8,568 nt of DNA from Lachnospiraceae bacterium. Its GTDB lineage: Bacteria; Bacillota; Clostridia; Lachnospirales; Lachnospiraceae. Positions within the stretch are counted from its first letter, which is position 1. Every line of letters begins with the position of its first letter. The notes beneath the pieces are model-generated. The model was not told where the DNA came from and searched no databases. It was given only the letters and a program-made list of their open reading frames with translations. This document shows, in pieces, positions 1-6,973 of the stretch. The position numbers and the translations under genes are program-made. The stretch spans positions 1-8,568 of the forward strand of contig WQST01000094.1 of assembly GCA_009787745.1 (NCBI GenBank), in the 5' to 3' direction.

Positions 1-416
1 TGTTGACGGTTCGTTCGGGAATATGACGAGGGATGCGATTTTTAGCTTCCAGAGTGTCTTCGGAATGCCGATTACAGGCGTTGTGAATGAAGCGACTTGG
101 AATCGGCTGATGCAAGAAGCGGCGAATGTCAGGGCTAACGGGTGTAGCGGAAGCAGTGGCGGAACGACACCGGGAATCCCTACTTTCCCCGGAAATTTAA
201 GCGTCGGCTCATCAGGCGCGAACGTCAGGTTAGTTCAGGAAGCGATTAATACCTTAGCTCCCAGTTATCCCGGGCGTCTGTGGATGCTGACAGTTGACGG
301 CTCTTTTGGGAATATGACCAGAGATGCGATTTATACCTTCCAAAGTATTTTCGGGCTACCGATAACCGGCGTAGTTAATGAAGCGACTTGGAATCGACTG
401 ATGCAGGAAGCGGCAA
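1..416 (+). repeat. Tandem domain repeat (half plus full copy)
   Basis: Bases 2-124 and 293-415 encode the same 41-residue segment, beginning VDGSFGNMTRDAI. The two copies differ at only four residues, all conservative (F/Y, S/T, V/I, M/L). By contrast about 14 other codons differ silently. This is an old internal duplication under protein-level selection, not a fresh DNA duplication. More copies may lie left of the window. Confidence 0.85.
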
Positions 417-877
417 GGGGAAGAGGTCAGCAATTGTCAGATATGACCGGCAACAATATGCCGCAGATGCCGGAACAGGTTCAAGTGGTCGGTATGCCAC
501 CGTTTATGGACACCTATGAGCAAGCACCGATACCTGTCAAAGACCACTCTGTGACACAGGTATATCAGCAACCGCCCTATGAATCACTTCCTTATGGGAC
601 CGCAGTCACCGAGCGTGAACCGATGGGAATGAAATTCTCGGAGAAGGGTGGTATGAATTATGGTTATGGTAGAAGCTGTGAAGTAAGCCGCGATTGTTAT
701 GATATACCGCGGAGGAATTGTCATGATACACCTCGCAAAAATTACGGAGATAATCGACATTGCTGCAATAATGATAATCGCTACAATAATAGGTTCAACA
801 ATAATCAGAGTAGATGCTGTAATGTACGACGAAATTGCTGTTGCGATGAGTGCGTAAGGAGACGTAGAGGTTGGTAG
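1..877 (+). CDS. Peptidoglycan-binding repeat protein with Cys-rich tail (5' end missing)
   Basis: Partial gene. The reading frame is open from base 2, and the first Met in the window (base 23) lies inside a domain, so the true start is to the left. Numbering from that Met, the end of one peptidoglycan-binding domain (PG_binding_1 type) runs to about residue 34. A Gly/Ser/Thr/Pro linker follows (35-55), then a complete second domain (about 56-131) with the family pattern GSSGANVRLVQEAIN, VDGSFG and GVVNEATWNRL. A Pro/Gln/Met-rich spacer covers about 132-210. The last 74 residues are rich in Asn, Arg and Tyr and hold 11 Cys, including CC, CC and CCC clusters, and end in an Arg-rich stretch. 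Domains of this type bind peptidoglycan in cell-wall or spore-cortex proteins. No catalytic domain is visible here. The tail recalls Cys-rich spore coat or exosporium proteins, but that is only compositional likeness. A terminator follows the stop. Confidence 0.85.
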   Translation, partial: VDGSFGNMTRDAIFSFQSVFGMPITGVVNEATWNRLMQEAANVRANGCSGSSGGTTPGIPTFPGNLSVGSSGANVRLVQEAINTLAPSYPGRLWMLTVDGSFGNMTRDAIYTFQSIFGLPITGVVNEATWNRLMQEAARGRGQQLSDMTGNNMPQMPEQVQVVGMPPFMDTYEQAPIPVKDHSVTQVYQQPPYESLPYGTAVTEREPMGMKFSEKGGMNYGYGRSCEVSRDCYDIPRRNCHDTPRKNYGDNRHCCNNDNRYNNRFNNNQSRCCNVRRNCCCDECVRRRRGW

Positions 878-932
878 GGTTCTGTATAGAATTAACCCGG
901 CAAAGGGGTTTTGAGTGATTTGAGCTTAGTGG

Positions 933-960
933 GAAGTGCCGTTTGTGCGGCACTTCTTTT
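933..960 (+). terminator. Intrinsic terminator after the peptidoglycan-binding gene
   Basis: A perfect 9-bp stem (933-941 GAAGTGCCG with 948-956 CGGCACTTC) closes a 6-base loop and is followed by TTTTATTTA on the plus strand. It lies 55 bases after the stop at 877. On the minus strand the hairpin is not followed by a T-run, so it should not terminate the converging kinase operon efficiently. A weaker AACCC/GGGTT inverted repeat lies just before it (894-910). Confidence 0.85.
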
Positions 961-973
961 ATTTAGAACTTCA

Positions 974-3900
974 TCACACAACAACACCCGCGCAATAAAC
1001 CGACGCCTCCTCCGCAGCTTCCTCAAAATCACTATGCAAAACATGTTCCGCTATTTTATCAAGCAACTCTCTTGTCTCTTTTGACCATTCCAACTCATTC
1101 AATGCCGCAAGCGCCGCTTCAATTGCCAAATCGTCAAAATCATCGCAAGCCTTAACAATATGCCTAAGTTGCTCACATAAAACAGCAGGTTCGGAATCAA
1201 CCAACGAAATTTCATCAGCTGCTTGATTTGATTCGATTTTTTCAATAATTACTTGCAGTTTTTCTATAAAAGACGGGGTTCCCGTCAAGAGCGCATCTTT
1301 ATCATGTTTCTTTCCTGCTTGTTCCAATAAACCGGCCAAACCTGACGCTTCACGCTCGCCGATATTCGCAAGGGCGCTCTTCATCGCGTGGACATTTACA
1401 GCATAAAGCCTGTAATCATCATCTGATACCGACTCAATATTCGCAAAGAAAGTTTCGATAACAGCGACCGCTTTCTTCGCATCTCTTGCGAAAATAGCCA
1501 AAAGCTCCTCATCCACTTCGAATGTAGGAATAATAGCACTTTCGTCAGGTTTATTTCGTCTTGCTTCTTCGACGACCTCAATCGGCTTTCGGTCACGGAT
1601 ATACTTATTAAGCGCCGAATCCAATTGGACAATGTCAATCGGCTTTGAAATAAAAGAGTCGAATCCGTTTTTCATGAACATTTCCGCCTGCCCGACGACG
1701 GCGTTGGCAGTCAGCGCAACGATAGGAGCGACATACCCTGCGGCTCGAAGACGCTTTACGGTCTCGATACCGTCCATTTTAGGCATCATATGATCCATAA
1801 AAATTATATCATAAACTTCCCCGTCGTTTACTTTGTCGATTGCCGCGAACCCGCTTTCAACCGTTTCAATATTAAGCGCATACGGTATCATTAAACCCTT
1901 GGCGACATACAAGTTCGTGTCCACATCGTCTACGACCAGCACACGTCCATACGGCATATATTCATGGGTAACATTCTGTGCGGCAAACTGCTTTCTACCG
2001 CGGAATGTAAAATTGCAAAGTTGTTTCGCAAGTTCTGCACCGATAGCATCACACTCGACGGCGGTCTGCTTAACCGTTACCATAAAGACACTGCCGGTAC
2101 CGTACTCGGTTTCCGCCCAAATCGTCCCGTCCATCATATTCACAAGCCTTTTAGTGATAGAAAGCCCAAGCCCCGTTCCTTCATTTGAACGGTTGATATT
2201 TGTGTTAAATCTTAAATATTCGGAGAACAGCAAATCACGATCTTCAAGGGTCATACCCTGTCCCGTGTCCTCAATTACGAAATTTAACGATACTTCATCA
2301 TCTTCTCTGGCATGGCTTACCGCCAGTTTAACCATTCCTTGCTCAGTATATTTAATAGCGTTCGACAACAAATTATTTAAGACCTGTTTTAGCCGCAGTT
2401 CATCGCCATAAAGCCTTGACGGCATGTTTTCATCTATATCCAGTTCAAATTCAATCGCTTTAGACCCGATGCGGACAATATTAAGCGCAACCGCATCGTT
2501 AATCAAGCTCGGAACGTCATATTCTTCTAAAACTAATTCTAATTTACCCGTTTCAATTTTGGACATATCAAGAATATCGTTAATGATACCGAGCAAACTT
2601 CTTCCTGAATTATAAATCCTTTCAAGTGCGTCCATGTAAGCGTCAGGCAGGCCGCCGTGCTGCATTTGAATTTGCGCAATCCCCAAAATAGCATTCATCG
2701 GTGTTCGAATTTCGTGTGACATCGTTGCGAGAAATGCTGATTTGGCTTCATTTGCTTCTTTCGCCTCTTTTAAAGCAGAGATTAAATCCTGTCTTGACAC
2801 ATCAAGTTCGGCGGTACGCTGTTGTACCAGCATGTCAAGCCGCTTTCCTGCGTTTTGGGTTCTTAGATATAAGACGAATGTAAGGGTGATGACGATTACG
2901 AATAAAATAATCGCACCAATCAGCCACGGTCTTTGGGACTCGACAATTTTTGAACGGTAATCAAAAGTTCTTCTGCCCCATTCCCCGCTAATCGTCTGAA
3001 TATCAATAACACCCATTGCTTTATCAATAATAGAGCATAATATTTCTTCGTTTAAATTAAAGCCGAAACTGGACGCAAAAACATAATCAAAAACAATATT
3101 CGCCTTGAACCCGGGTTTTTCATGATAATTCGTGGCGGTCAGAAGATTATTCATACTGTAAAACAATATGTCAACATCACCGTTTTCTAACCCTTTAAAC
3201 GCGGGATCCGTACCGTCGTATACGGTGACATGCGGATGATCGGGAAACCAATGGTGAAATAAATCGGCATATGCCGTCCCTTCCTGAATACCGACACTAT
3301 ATTGCATAATTCTATGTGGGCTGATACTTGGCATTTGCGTTTTCGTTATCGCTACATAGTTATCAAGTAATGTGCTGTTATTAGGCCACAGGAAGCGGGT
3401 TTCGCGTGAACTGTTACGGATAAGTTCGGATAGCATCGACCCCTCGCCATTTTCCAGCATGAGCATTAATTCGGAAAAACTGATTCCCGGTTCATGAATC
3501 GGTTCAAAAGTCAGTCCTGTCAAAGCGGTTATTTCTTTAAGGACATCAAAAGCAATGCCCTGCCATTCATTTTCATTGGCATTATAAAAACTCAAGGGAT
3601 AATTATCGAATTCAGCAAGGTATGCTACCGCCGTGTTATCATGTAAATATGCGACTTCCCGTTCATCAAGCCGTTTGATAAACTTGTATTGCGTATAATC
3701 CATCATACCAAGTTCATATAAATCAGCCAAATGATGGTTCGCGTTGCCCGCGAGCGCTTTTTGGATGATATCGATGATCGGCTTTAACTCCGGATTTTGC
3801 GTCGAAAGAGAAACAGGTTCAAAAATAAACGGGAAAAAATCTTCAACAACAATATCCCCCATTTCAATAAAAGCCGCTTCCGCAATCGATTCGTGGACGA

Positions 3901-4543
3901 ATGCATCAACCTCTCCGCTTTTTAACATCTTGTAAGTTGAGTCATAATCATTGAGATAAAAAGGTTCATAAAGAATAGAAGCTTCTTCAAGCTTTTCAAT
4001 TGCCGCTTTTGCAGTAGTACTGCCTTCAAAGAAAGCTAATTTGAGCGGACGTGTCATGCTAATATCTGAGATCGCCCGATTATTTGCAACGCGGAAATAC
4101 TTGGTTGAACGGCTGGCGATTGTGTCTGAAAAAATGATACCCAGTTCGGCTGTCCGCTTGGGCGTGGCGGTCAAGTCACCCGTAAAATCAACGGTCATAT
4201 ACGGATAAAGTTCTTCCCATTCATGAATTGAAGGAATGAATTCTATTCCAAATAATTCCGTGAGCCATTCACAAAAAAGAGCGGTAAATCCGCTGAACTC
4301 GCCATTTTCATTATAAAAAGACTCCGTGCTTGCAAATGCGCCATACGTAAACGAATCATACTTATTACGAAGCGTGTCAACCGCTCGAATATCATCTTCC
4401 GTAATCCCGGGAATATCATAAATCGAAGTAAAAGCCGTATTTTTAGTTTCACCGGATTCATTTTCGCCGCATCCCGATAATAATGACAGCGACAAACATA
4501 GAAACACCGAAACAAACAAAAATTTTCTTAAATATAAGCGCAA
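974..4543 (-). CDS. BvgS-like hybrid histidine kinase with two solute-binding sensor domains, receiver and HPt
   Basis: A 1189-residue membrane sensor kinase. In order: signal sequence with lipobox LLSGC (Cys25); two SBP_bac_3-type solute-binding domains (about 55-285 and 290-530); one transmembrane segment (about 540-561); a coiled-coil linker with no PAS domain; HisKA with SHEIRTP (H610); an ATPase domain with the N box (N723, N724, N728), DTGQG (759-763) and GTGLGL (789-794); a receiver (D872, D873, phospho-acceptor D917, T945, K967); and an HPt domain with VHAMKSALANIG (H1052). A helical region of about 75 residues ends the protein. All catalytic residues are present. The start is TTG at 4541-4543. 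It is supported by AAGGAGG 9 bases upstream and because a start further in would lose the signal sequence. The gene lies one base after the stop of the HD-GYP regulator, its likely phosphorelay target. The ligand is unknown; amino acids or similar small solutes are typical for this sensor class. Two consecutive TGA stops end it. Confidence 0.95.
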   Translation of the reverse strand: MRLYLRKFLFVSVFLCLSLSLLSGCGENESGETKNTAFTSIYDIPGITEDDIRAVDTLRNKYDSFTYGAFASTESFYNENGEFSGFTALFCEWLTELFGIEFIPSIHEWEELYPYMTVDFTGDLTATPKRTAELGIIFSDTIASRSTKYFRVANNRAISDISMTRPLKLAFFEGSTTAKAAIEKLEEASILYEPFYLNDYDSTYKMLKSGEVDAFVHESIAEAAFIEMGDIVVEDFFPFIFEPVSLSTQNPELKPIIDIIQKALAGNANHHLADLYELGMMDYTQYKFIKRLDEREVAYLHDNTAVAYLAEFDNYPLSFYNANENEWQGIAFDVLKEITALTGLTFEPIHEPGISFSELMLMLENGEGSMLSELIRNSSRETRFLWPNNSTLLDNYVAITKTQMPSISPHRIMQYSVGIQEGTAYADLFHHWFPDHPHVTVYDGTDPAFKGLENGDVDILFYSMNNLLTATNYHEKPGFKANIVFDYVFASSFGFNLNEEILCSIIDKAMGVIDIQTISGEWGRRTFDYRSKIVESQRPWLIGAIILFVIVITLTFVLYLRTQNAGKRLDMLVQQRTAELDVSRQDLISALKEAKEANEAKSAFLATMSHEIRTPMNAILGIAQIQMQHGGLPDAYMDALERIYNSGRSLLGIINDILDMSKIETGKLELVLEEYDVPSLINDAVALNIVRIGSKAIEFELDIDENMPSRLYGDELRLKQVLNNLLSNAIKYTEQGMVKLAVSHAREDDEVSLNFVIEDTGQGMTLEDRDLLFSEYLRFNTNINRSNEGTGLGLSITKRLVNMMDGTIWAETEYGTGSVFMVTVKQTAVECDAIGAELAKQLCNFTFRGRKQFAAQNVTHEYMPYGRVLVVDDVDTNLYVAKGLMIPYALNIETVESGFAAIDKVNDGEVYDIIFMDHMMPKMDGIETVKRLRAAGYVAPIVALTANAVVGQAEMFMKNGFDSFISKPIDIVQLDSALNKYIRDRKPIEVVEEARRNKPDESAIIPTFEVDEELLAIFARDAKKAVAVIETFFANIESVSDDDYRLYAVNVHAMKSALANIGEREASGLAGLLEQAGKKHDKDALLTGTPSFIEKLQVIIEKIESNQAADEISLVDSEPAVLCEQLRHIVKACDDFDDLAIEAALAALNELEWSKETRELLDKIAEHVLHSDFEEAAEEASVYCAGVVV

Positions 4544-4544
4544 T

Positions 4545-5576
4545 TTATCCCCCCTCCTTTTCGCCGAGTGTTACGGATGCGAATTTATCCTCAATTTTAC
4601 TAAAGACATCTACAATCAAAGGGTCAAAATGCTTCCCTGCATCACCTACGATAATCTTCACCGCTTCTTCGTGGGTAAATGGTTTCTTATACGGGCGCTC
4701 CGAGACCAACGCATCATATACATCAGGAATTGCCATAACCCTTCCCTCAAGGGGGGTTTCCGTGCCTTTAGTCCCTCGCGGATAGCCTGTCCCGTCCCAC
4801 TTTTCATGATGACAGCCCGCTAATAATCTGGCATGACGCAGAAATGATTCCTCGCCTGACTTGGCGATGATTCTGTCAATGATTAGCTCTCCCTCCAACG
4901 CGTGTTTCTTTATTTCACGGTATTCTTCATCTGTTAATTTTCCGGGTTTATTAAGGATATTATCCGCCACCGCGACCTTGCCGATATCATGAAGGCGGGC
5001 GGATGATACTAGCATATCCAAATCCCATCCAACCATATCCTCTGCATAAACGTCTTCGCTAATCATTGCCTCCATTAAAAGCTTAATGTACTCGGAAGTC
5101 CTCTCAATATGCCCGCCTGTGGCTTTATCACGGCTTTGAAGCATGTCGACAAAGACTTCTAAAATACTGCTTTGAAGCCGTTCCAGTCTTTTTGTACGTT
5201 TTTTTAGCAACTCTTCAATATGGAGATGATGGGCGATGCGGTTTAATAAAACCGATTCCGAAAAAGGTTTTGAGACAAAGTCAACCGCGCCGAGTTCCAA
5301 GCCCTTTGCTTCAATTTCATTATCCGTTGAAGCCGTCAGGAACATGACAGGAATGTCTTTGGTCTGCTCGTTTCGTTTAAGTTCTTTGATCGCGGCAAAC
5401 CCGTCCATTTCGGGCATTTCAATATCAAGCAGAATCATATCGGGAACAACTTTGCTGATAATTTTTAACATCATTTCAGCGGAAGACATCGTTCTGATAC
5501 GGTAATGATTCTCCAGCGCTCTTTTAGCTTTGACAAGATTAACGTCACTGTCGTCTACGACAAAAATAGTTTTCAA
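4545..5576 (-). CDS. Response regulator with HD-GYP (c-di-GMP phosphodiesterase) output domain
   Basis: A 343-residue cytoplasmic regulator of the RpfG type. Residues 1-120 are a receiver with the acidic pair D8/D9, phospho-acceptor D51 (LLDIEMPEMDG), T81 and K103. A helical linker (about 120-140) leads to an HD-GYP domain (about 140-335). Visible motifs are GGH (H156), LHDIGK (H196, D197), H225, H248, HHEKWDGTGYP (256-266), D285 in PDVYDAL, and HFDP (316-319). The metal-binding and GYP residues are intact, so it should hydrolyse c-di-GMP to pGpG or GMP; activity is inferred. Translation starts at TTG (5574-5576), with AGGAG 9 bases upstream at 5586-5590 and no in-frame ATG nearby. It is the probable phosphate acceptor from the HPt domain of the kinase encoded next. 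No GGDEF cyclase is encoded in the window. An Ala-to-Pro change before D285 is a small departure from the usual ADVYDAL. Confidence 0.95.
   Translation of the reverse strand: MKTIFVVDDSDVNLVKAKRALENHYRIRTMSSAEMMLKIISKVVPDMILLDIEMPEMDGFAAIKELKRNEQTKDIPVMFLTASTDNEIEAKGLELGAVDFVSKPFSESVLLNRIAHHLHIEELLKKRTKRLERLQSSILEVFVDMLQSRDKATGGHIERTSEYIKLLMEAMISEDVYAEDMVGWDLDMLVSSARLHDIGKVAVADNILNKPGKLTDEEYREIKKHALEGELIIDRIIAKSGEESFLRHARLLAGCHHEKWDGTGYPRGTKGTETPLEGRVMAIPDVYDALVSERPYKKPFTHEEAVKIIVGDAGKHFDPLIVDVFSKIEDKFASVTLGEKEGG
4553..4559 (-). promoter_or_regulatory. Ribosome binding site of the kinase, inside the regulator's last codons
   Basis: The minus strand reads AAGGAGG, 9 bases before the kinase TTG start. 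It is formed by the Lys-Glu-Gly codons near the end of the upstream HD-GYP regulator, whose TAA stop is separated from the TTG by a single A. This arrangement decides the TTG start and points to translational coupling. Confidence 0.85.
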
Positions 5577-5617
5577 GATGACACACTCCTGAATTGTTTA
5601 TTGCTCATGGCAAGCCG

Positions 5618-6580
5618 TTATTTTACGGTTACATATACTAATGTTTGATTCACAAGTTGATATGCAATCTCCCCAAAGGTAATCGGTCCGGAAAAAATGC
5701 CGATCTTTTTCCCCTCCAACCCACCGTACAGGAAGTTCAGTATGCAATTGCAGGAAAAAACAAGTTCGGTATCGGTATGTTCCGCCAATTGTTCCTGAAA
5801 CGCTTGTTCATAGTCAGGAATGCTTATCGACATTCTGTATTTAATGCCGCTAAATAATGGTGCGTAGAAGTTGACAACACCGTTTTCGACGGACATGGAT
5901 GAAACATTAACACCGCTCCCCGCATAATCACCGACAAGCGGAAGCTTGGTATTAATATTGTTCTCGGCAATATAATCAGCAAGGACTGTTTCTTTACCAT
6001 CAACAAGACAGTTCCTAACACTGAATCCCTCTTCGTAAAACTCAAAAACAGGCGAAGACATATCCTGTTCAAATATGTTGATAATATTGACACTCACCGT
6101 TTTATCGGCGGGAACTTTCAGATGCAAAACAACGGCTTTGTCGGCGTATGCTTCACCGGTAACACCATTTACGGAAATCGGAGTTTGGTCAGATTTTTCT
6201 AAGTTCATCCCCGCAACCCAGCCAACAACAACCTTTATGAACATACCTTCATAATTGGCCGCGTTGTGCGCATATTCCTTATGAACCTCGCTGTCAAAAG
6301 GTACTATCAGCACGGAAAAACCATTGTCAAAAGCATCGGGCGCTACGTTTTTGATATCATCGGATGTGTATACTTTGACCGCGAAGTTCTCATATGGAAA
6401 CTCTGTAACGTATAGCAGGTTATCGGAAATCTTGCCGCCTTCTTCATCCATAAAGTATTCGGTGGAACCGCCGATCCAGCTCCCCTTCGGAAGCTTCCTG
6501 AGTAACTGTTCAGTTCCGGCGATATGGAGTAGCTTGCCACTTTCTATTAGCCGCGATACCTTATCAAAGGTCATTAGCAT
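5618..6580 (-). CDS. FIST-like sensory domain protein (uncharacterised)
   Basis: A predicted cytoplasmic protein of 320 residues with no signal peptide or membrane segment. The C-terminal half resembles the FIST_C domain: ADYIAENN and LPLV near 201-216, VFSCNCILNFLYG at 274-286 (compare the family's FSC motif), and the closing pattern GPITFGEIAYQLVNQT (298-313), like the family's G-x-x-T-x-GEI...HN-x-T signature. The N-terminal half (LLHIAGTEQLL, WIGGSTEYFM) is less clearly FIST_N. FIST proteins are proposed intracellular sensors of small ligands and often lie beside signalling genes. The same protein may carry a DUF name (DUF6976 is possible from memory). A longer reading from an ATG at 6601 is possible, but the site GGGAGG (6590-6595) lies inside those extra codons and is 9 bases from the ATG at 6578-6580, so the shorter start is chosen. 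It is 41 bases from the next gene, in one operon. Confidence 0.7.
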   Translation of the reverse strand: MLMTFDKVSRLIESGKLLHIAGTEQLLRKLPKGSWIGGSTEYFMDEEGGKISDNLLYVTEFPYENFAVKVYTSDDIKNVAPDAFDNGFSVLIVPFDSEVHKEYAHNAANYEGMFIKVVVGWVAGMNLEKSDQTPISVNGVTGEAYADKAVVLHLKVPADKTVSVNIINIFEQDMSSPVFEFYEEGFSVRNCLVDGKETVLADYIAENNINTKLPLVGDYAGSGVNVSSMSVENGVVNFYAPLFSGIKYRMSISIPDYEQAFQEQLAEHTDTELVFSCNCILNFLYGGLEGKKIGIFSGPITFGEIAYQLVNQTLVYVTVK

Positions 6581-6589
6581 AATTATATT

Positions 6590-6595
6590 CCTCCC
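6590..6595 (-). promoter_or_regulatory. Ribosome binding site deciding the FIST-like gene start
   Basis: The minus strand reads GGGAGG, 9 bases before the ATG at 6578-6580. The in-frame ATG at 6599-6601 lies just upstream of this site and has only a weak AAGG two bases before it, so it is unlikely to be used. Confidence 0.8.
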
Positions 6596-6623
6596 TTTCA
6601 TGCCTTAGAATTATTCTTCACAA

Positions 6624-6839
6624 TTATAACTGCGCAATAACTGAATAGTCTTTTTCTACGAGACTTTTAAATTTATCAAAGAATAAATTCAGCTCTTCCA
6701 TTGATTTCGTAAGTACCTCCGGTGAGGGATCCTTGGCGTAAGCTCCCCTCATGCGGGTCATCATCATCGAGAGCCCTATTTGGGTAAAGCTGTGATTCCC
6801 ACACAGGAGTTTTTCGGTTTGTTCAAGCGATACTTTCAT
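6624..6839 (-). CDS. Small helical protein of unknown function, first gene of the signalling operon
   Basis: A 71-residue protein I do not recognise. It has no signal peptide or membrane span. It appears mostly helical, with a Met-rich stretch GLSMMMTRMRG (22-32), a short turn KDPSPE (36-41) and a charged second helix (about 42-65). One Cys and one His fall close together in LLCGNHS (11-17). Reality is supported by AAGGGAGAG about 8-10 bases before the ATG, by a promoter upstream, and by its tight position 43 bases before the FIST-like start on the same strand. Its size and fold impression would suit a small adaptor or antagonist of the neighbouring signalling proteins, but nothing in the sequence shows this. 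Confidence 0.75.
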   Translation of the reverse strand: MKVSLEQTEKLLCGNHSFTQIGLSMMMTRMRGAYAKDPSPEVLTKSMEELNLFFDKFKSLVEKDYSVIAQL

Positions 6840-6964
6840 GCTGACATCTCTCCCTTCTTTCCGTTTGAAGCTTTAATGCTTCTAAATACTTTTTCACACT
6901 AAGTTACTCATTCGGAAGCGGTATAAGACCCGTGTGTGACGAGTCCCTAAATGACTTACTTATT
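6840..6964 (-). promoter_or_regulatory. Leader of about 118 bases with inverted-repeat potential ahead of the signalling operon
   Basis: The predicted transcript start near 6958 leaves a long untranslated leader. Within it an imperfect 12-base inverted repeat (AAGTTACTCATT at 6901-6912 and AATGACTTACTT at 6950-6961, 10 of 12 positions pairing) could close a stem at the very 5' end. Its outer arm reaches two or three bases past the estimated start, so the start site matters. A second hairpin, GAAGC/GCTTC at 6867-6871 and 6878-6882 with a six-base loop, stands before the ribosome site. TCACAC (6894-6899) can also pair with GTGTGA (6934-6939). No known riboswitch consensus is visible, and no coding sequence lies here. 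Confidence 0.4.
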
Positions 6965-6973
6965 ATTATAGCA
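6965..6973 (-). promoter_or_regulatory. Extended -10 promoter for the four-gene signalling operon
   Basis: The minus strand reads TGCTATAAT, a perfect -10 hexamer with the TGn extension. The -35 region at 17 bases is a poor match, but the upstream DNA is A/T-rich (6975-6992). Transcription would start near 6958. This is the only good promoter seen ahead of the operon. Confidence 0.65.

Noticed and set aside
23..25. Met at base 23 as the true start of the peptidoglycan-binding gene
   Set aside because: The seven codons before it match the second domain copy (VDGSFGN), so the gene continues left of the window.
894..910. Separate terminator hairpin AACCC/GGGTT
   Set aside because: The stem is only five base pairs and lacks a proper T-run; the stronger hairpin at 933-956 explains termination.
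933..956. Bidirectional terminator shared with the kinase operon
   Set aside because: On the minus strand the stem is followed by CCACTAAGCTC, with no T-run, so only plus-strand termination is supported.
1833..2411. Open 192-codon plus-strand frame inside the kinase gene
   Set aside because: It lies wholly opposite the well-conserved ATPase and receiver coding region, has no ribosome site, and its Ser/Pro-rich product is typical of an antisense shadow.
6581..6601. Longer start for the FIST-like gene at the ATG of 6601
   Set aside because: The good ribosome site falls inside the extra codons and serves the ATG at 6580; there is only a weak AAGG two bases before the upstream ATG.
6840..6964. 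c-di-GMP riboswitch in the operon leader
   Set aside because: The conserved GEMM-I elements (GCAAACC-like receptor, GAAA loop, ACGCAAAGCC-like segment) are not seen; only generic pairing potential is present.
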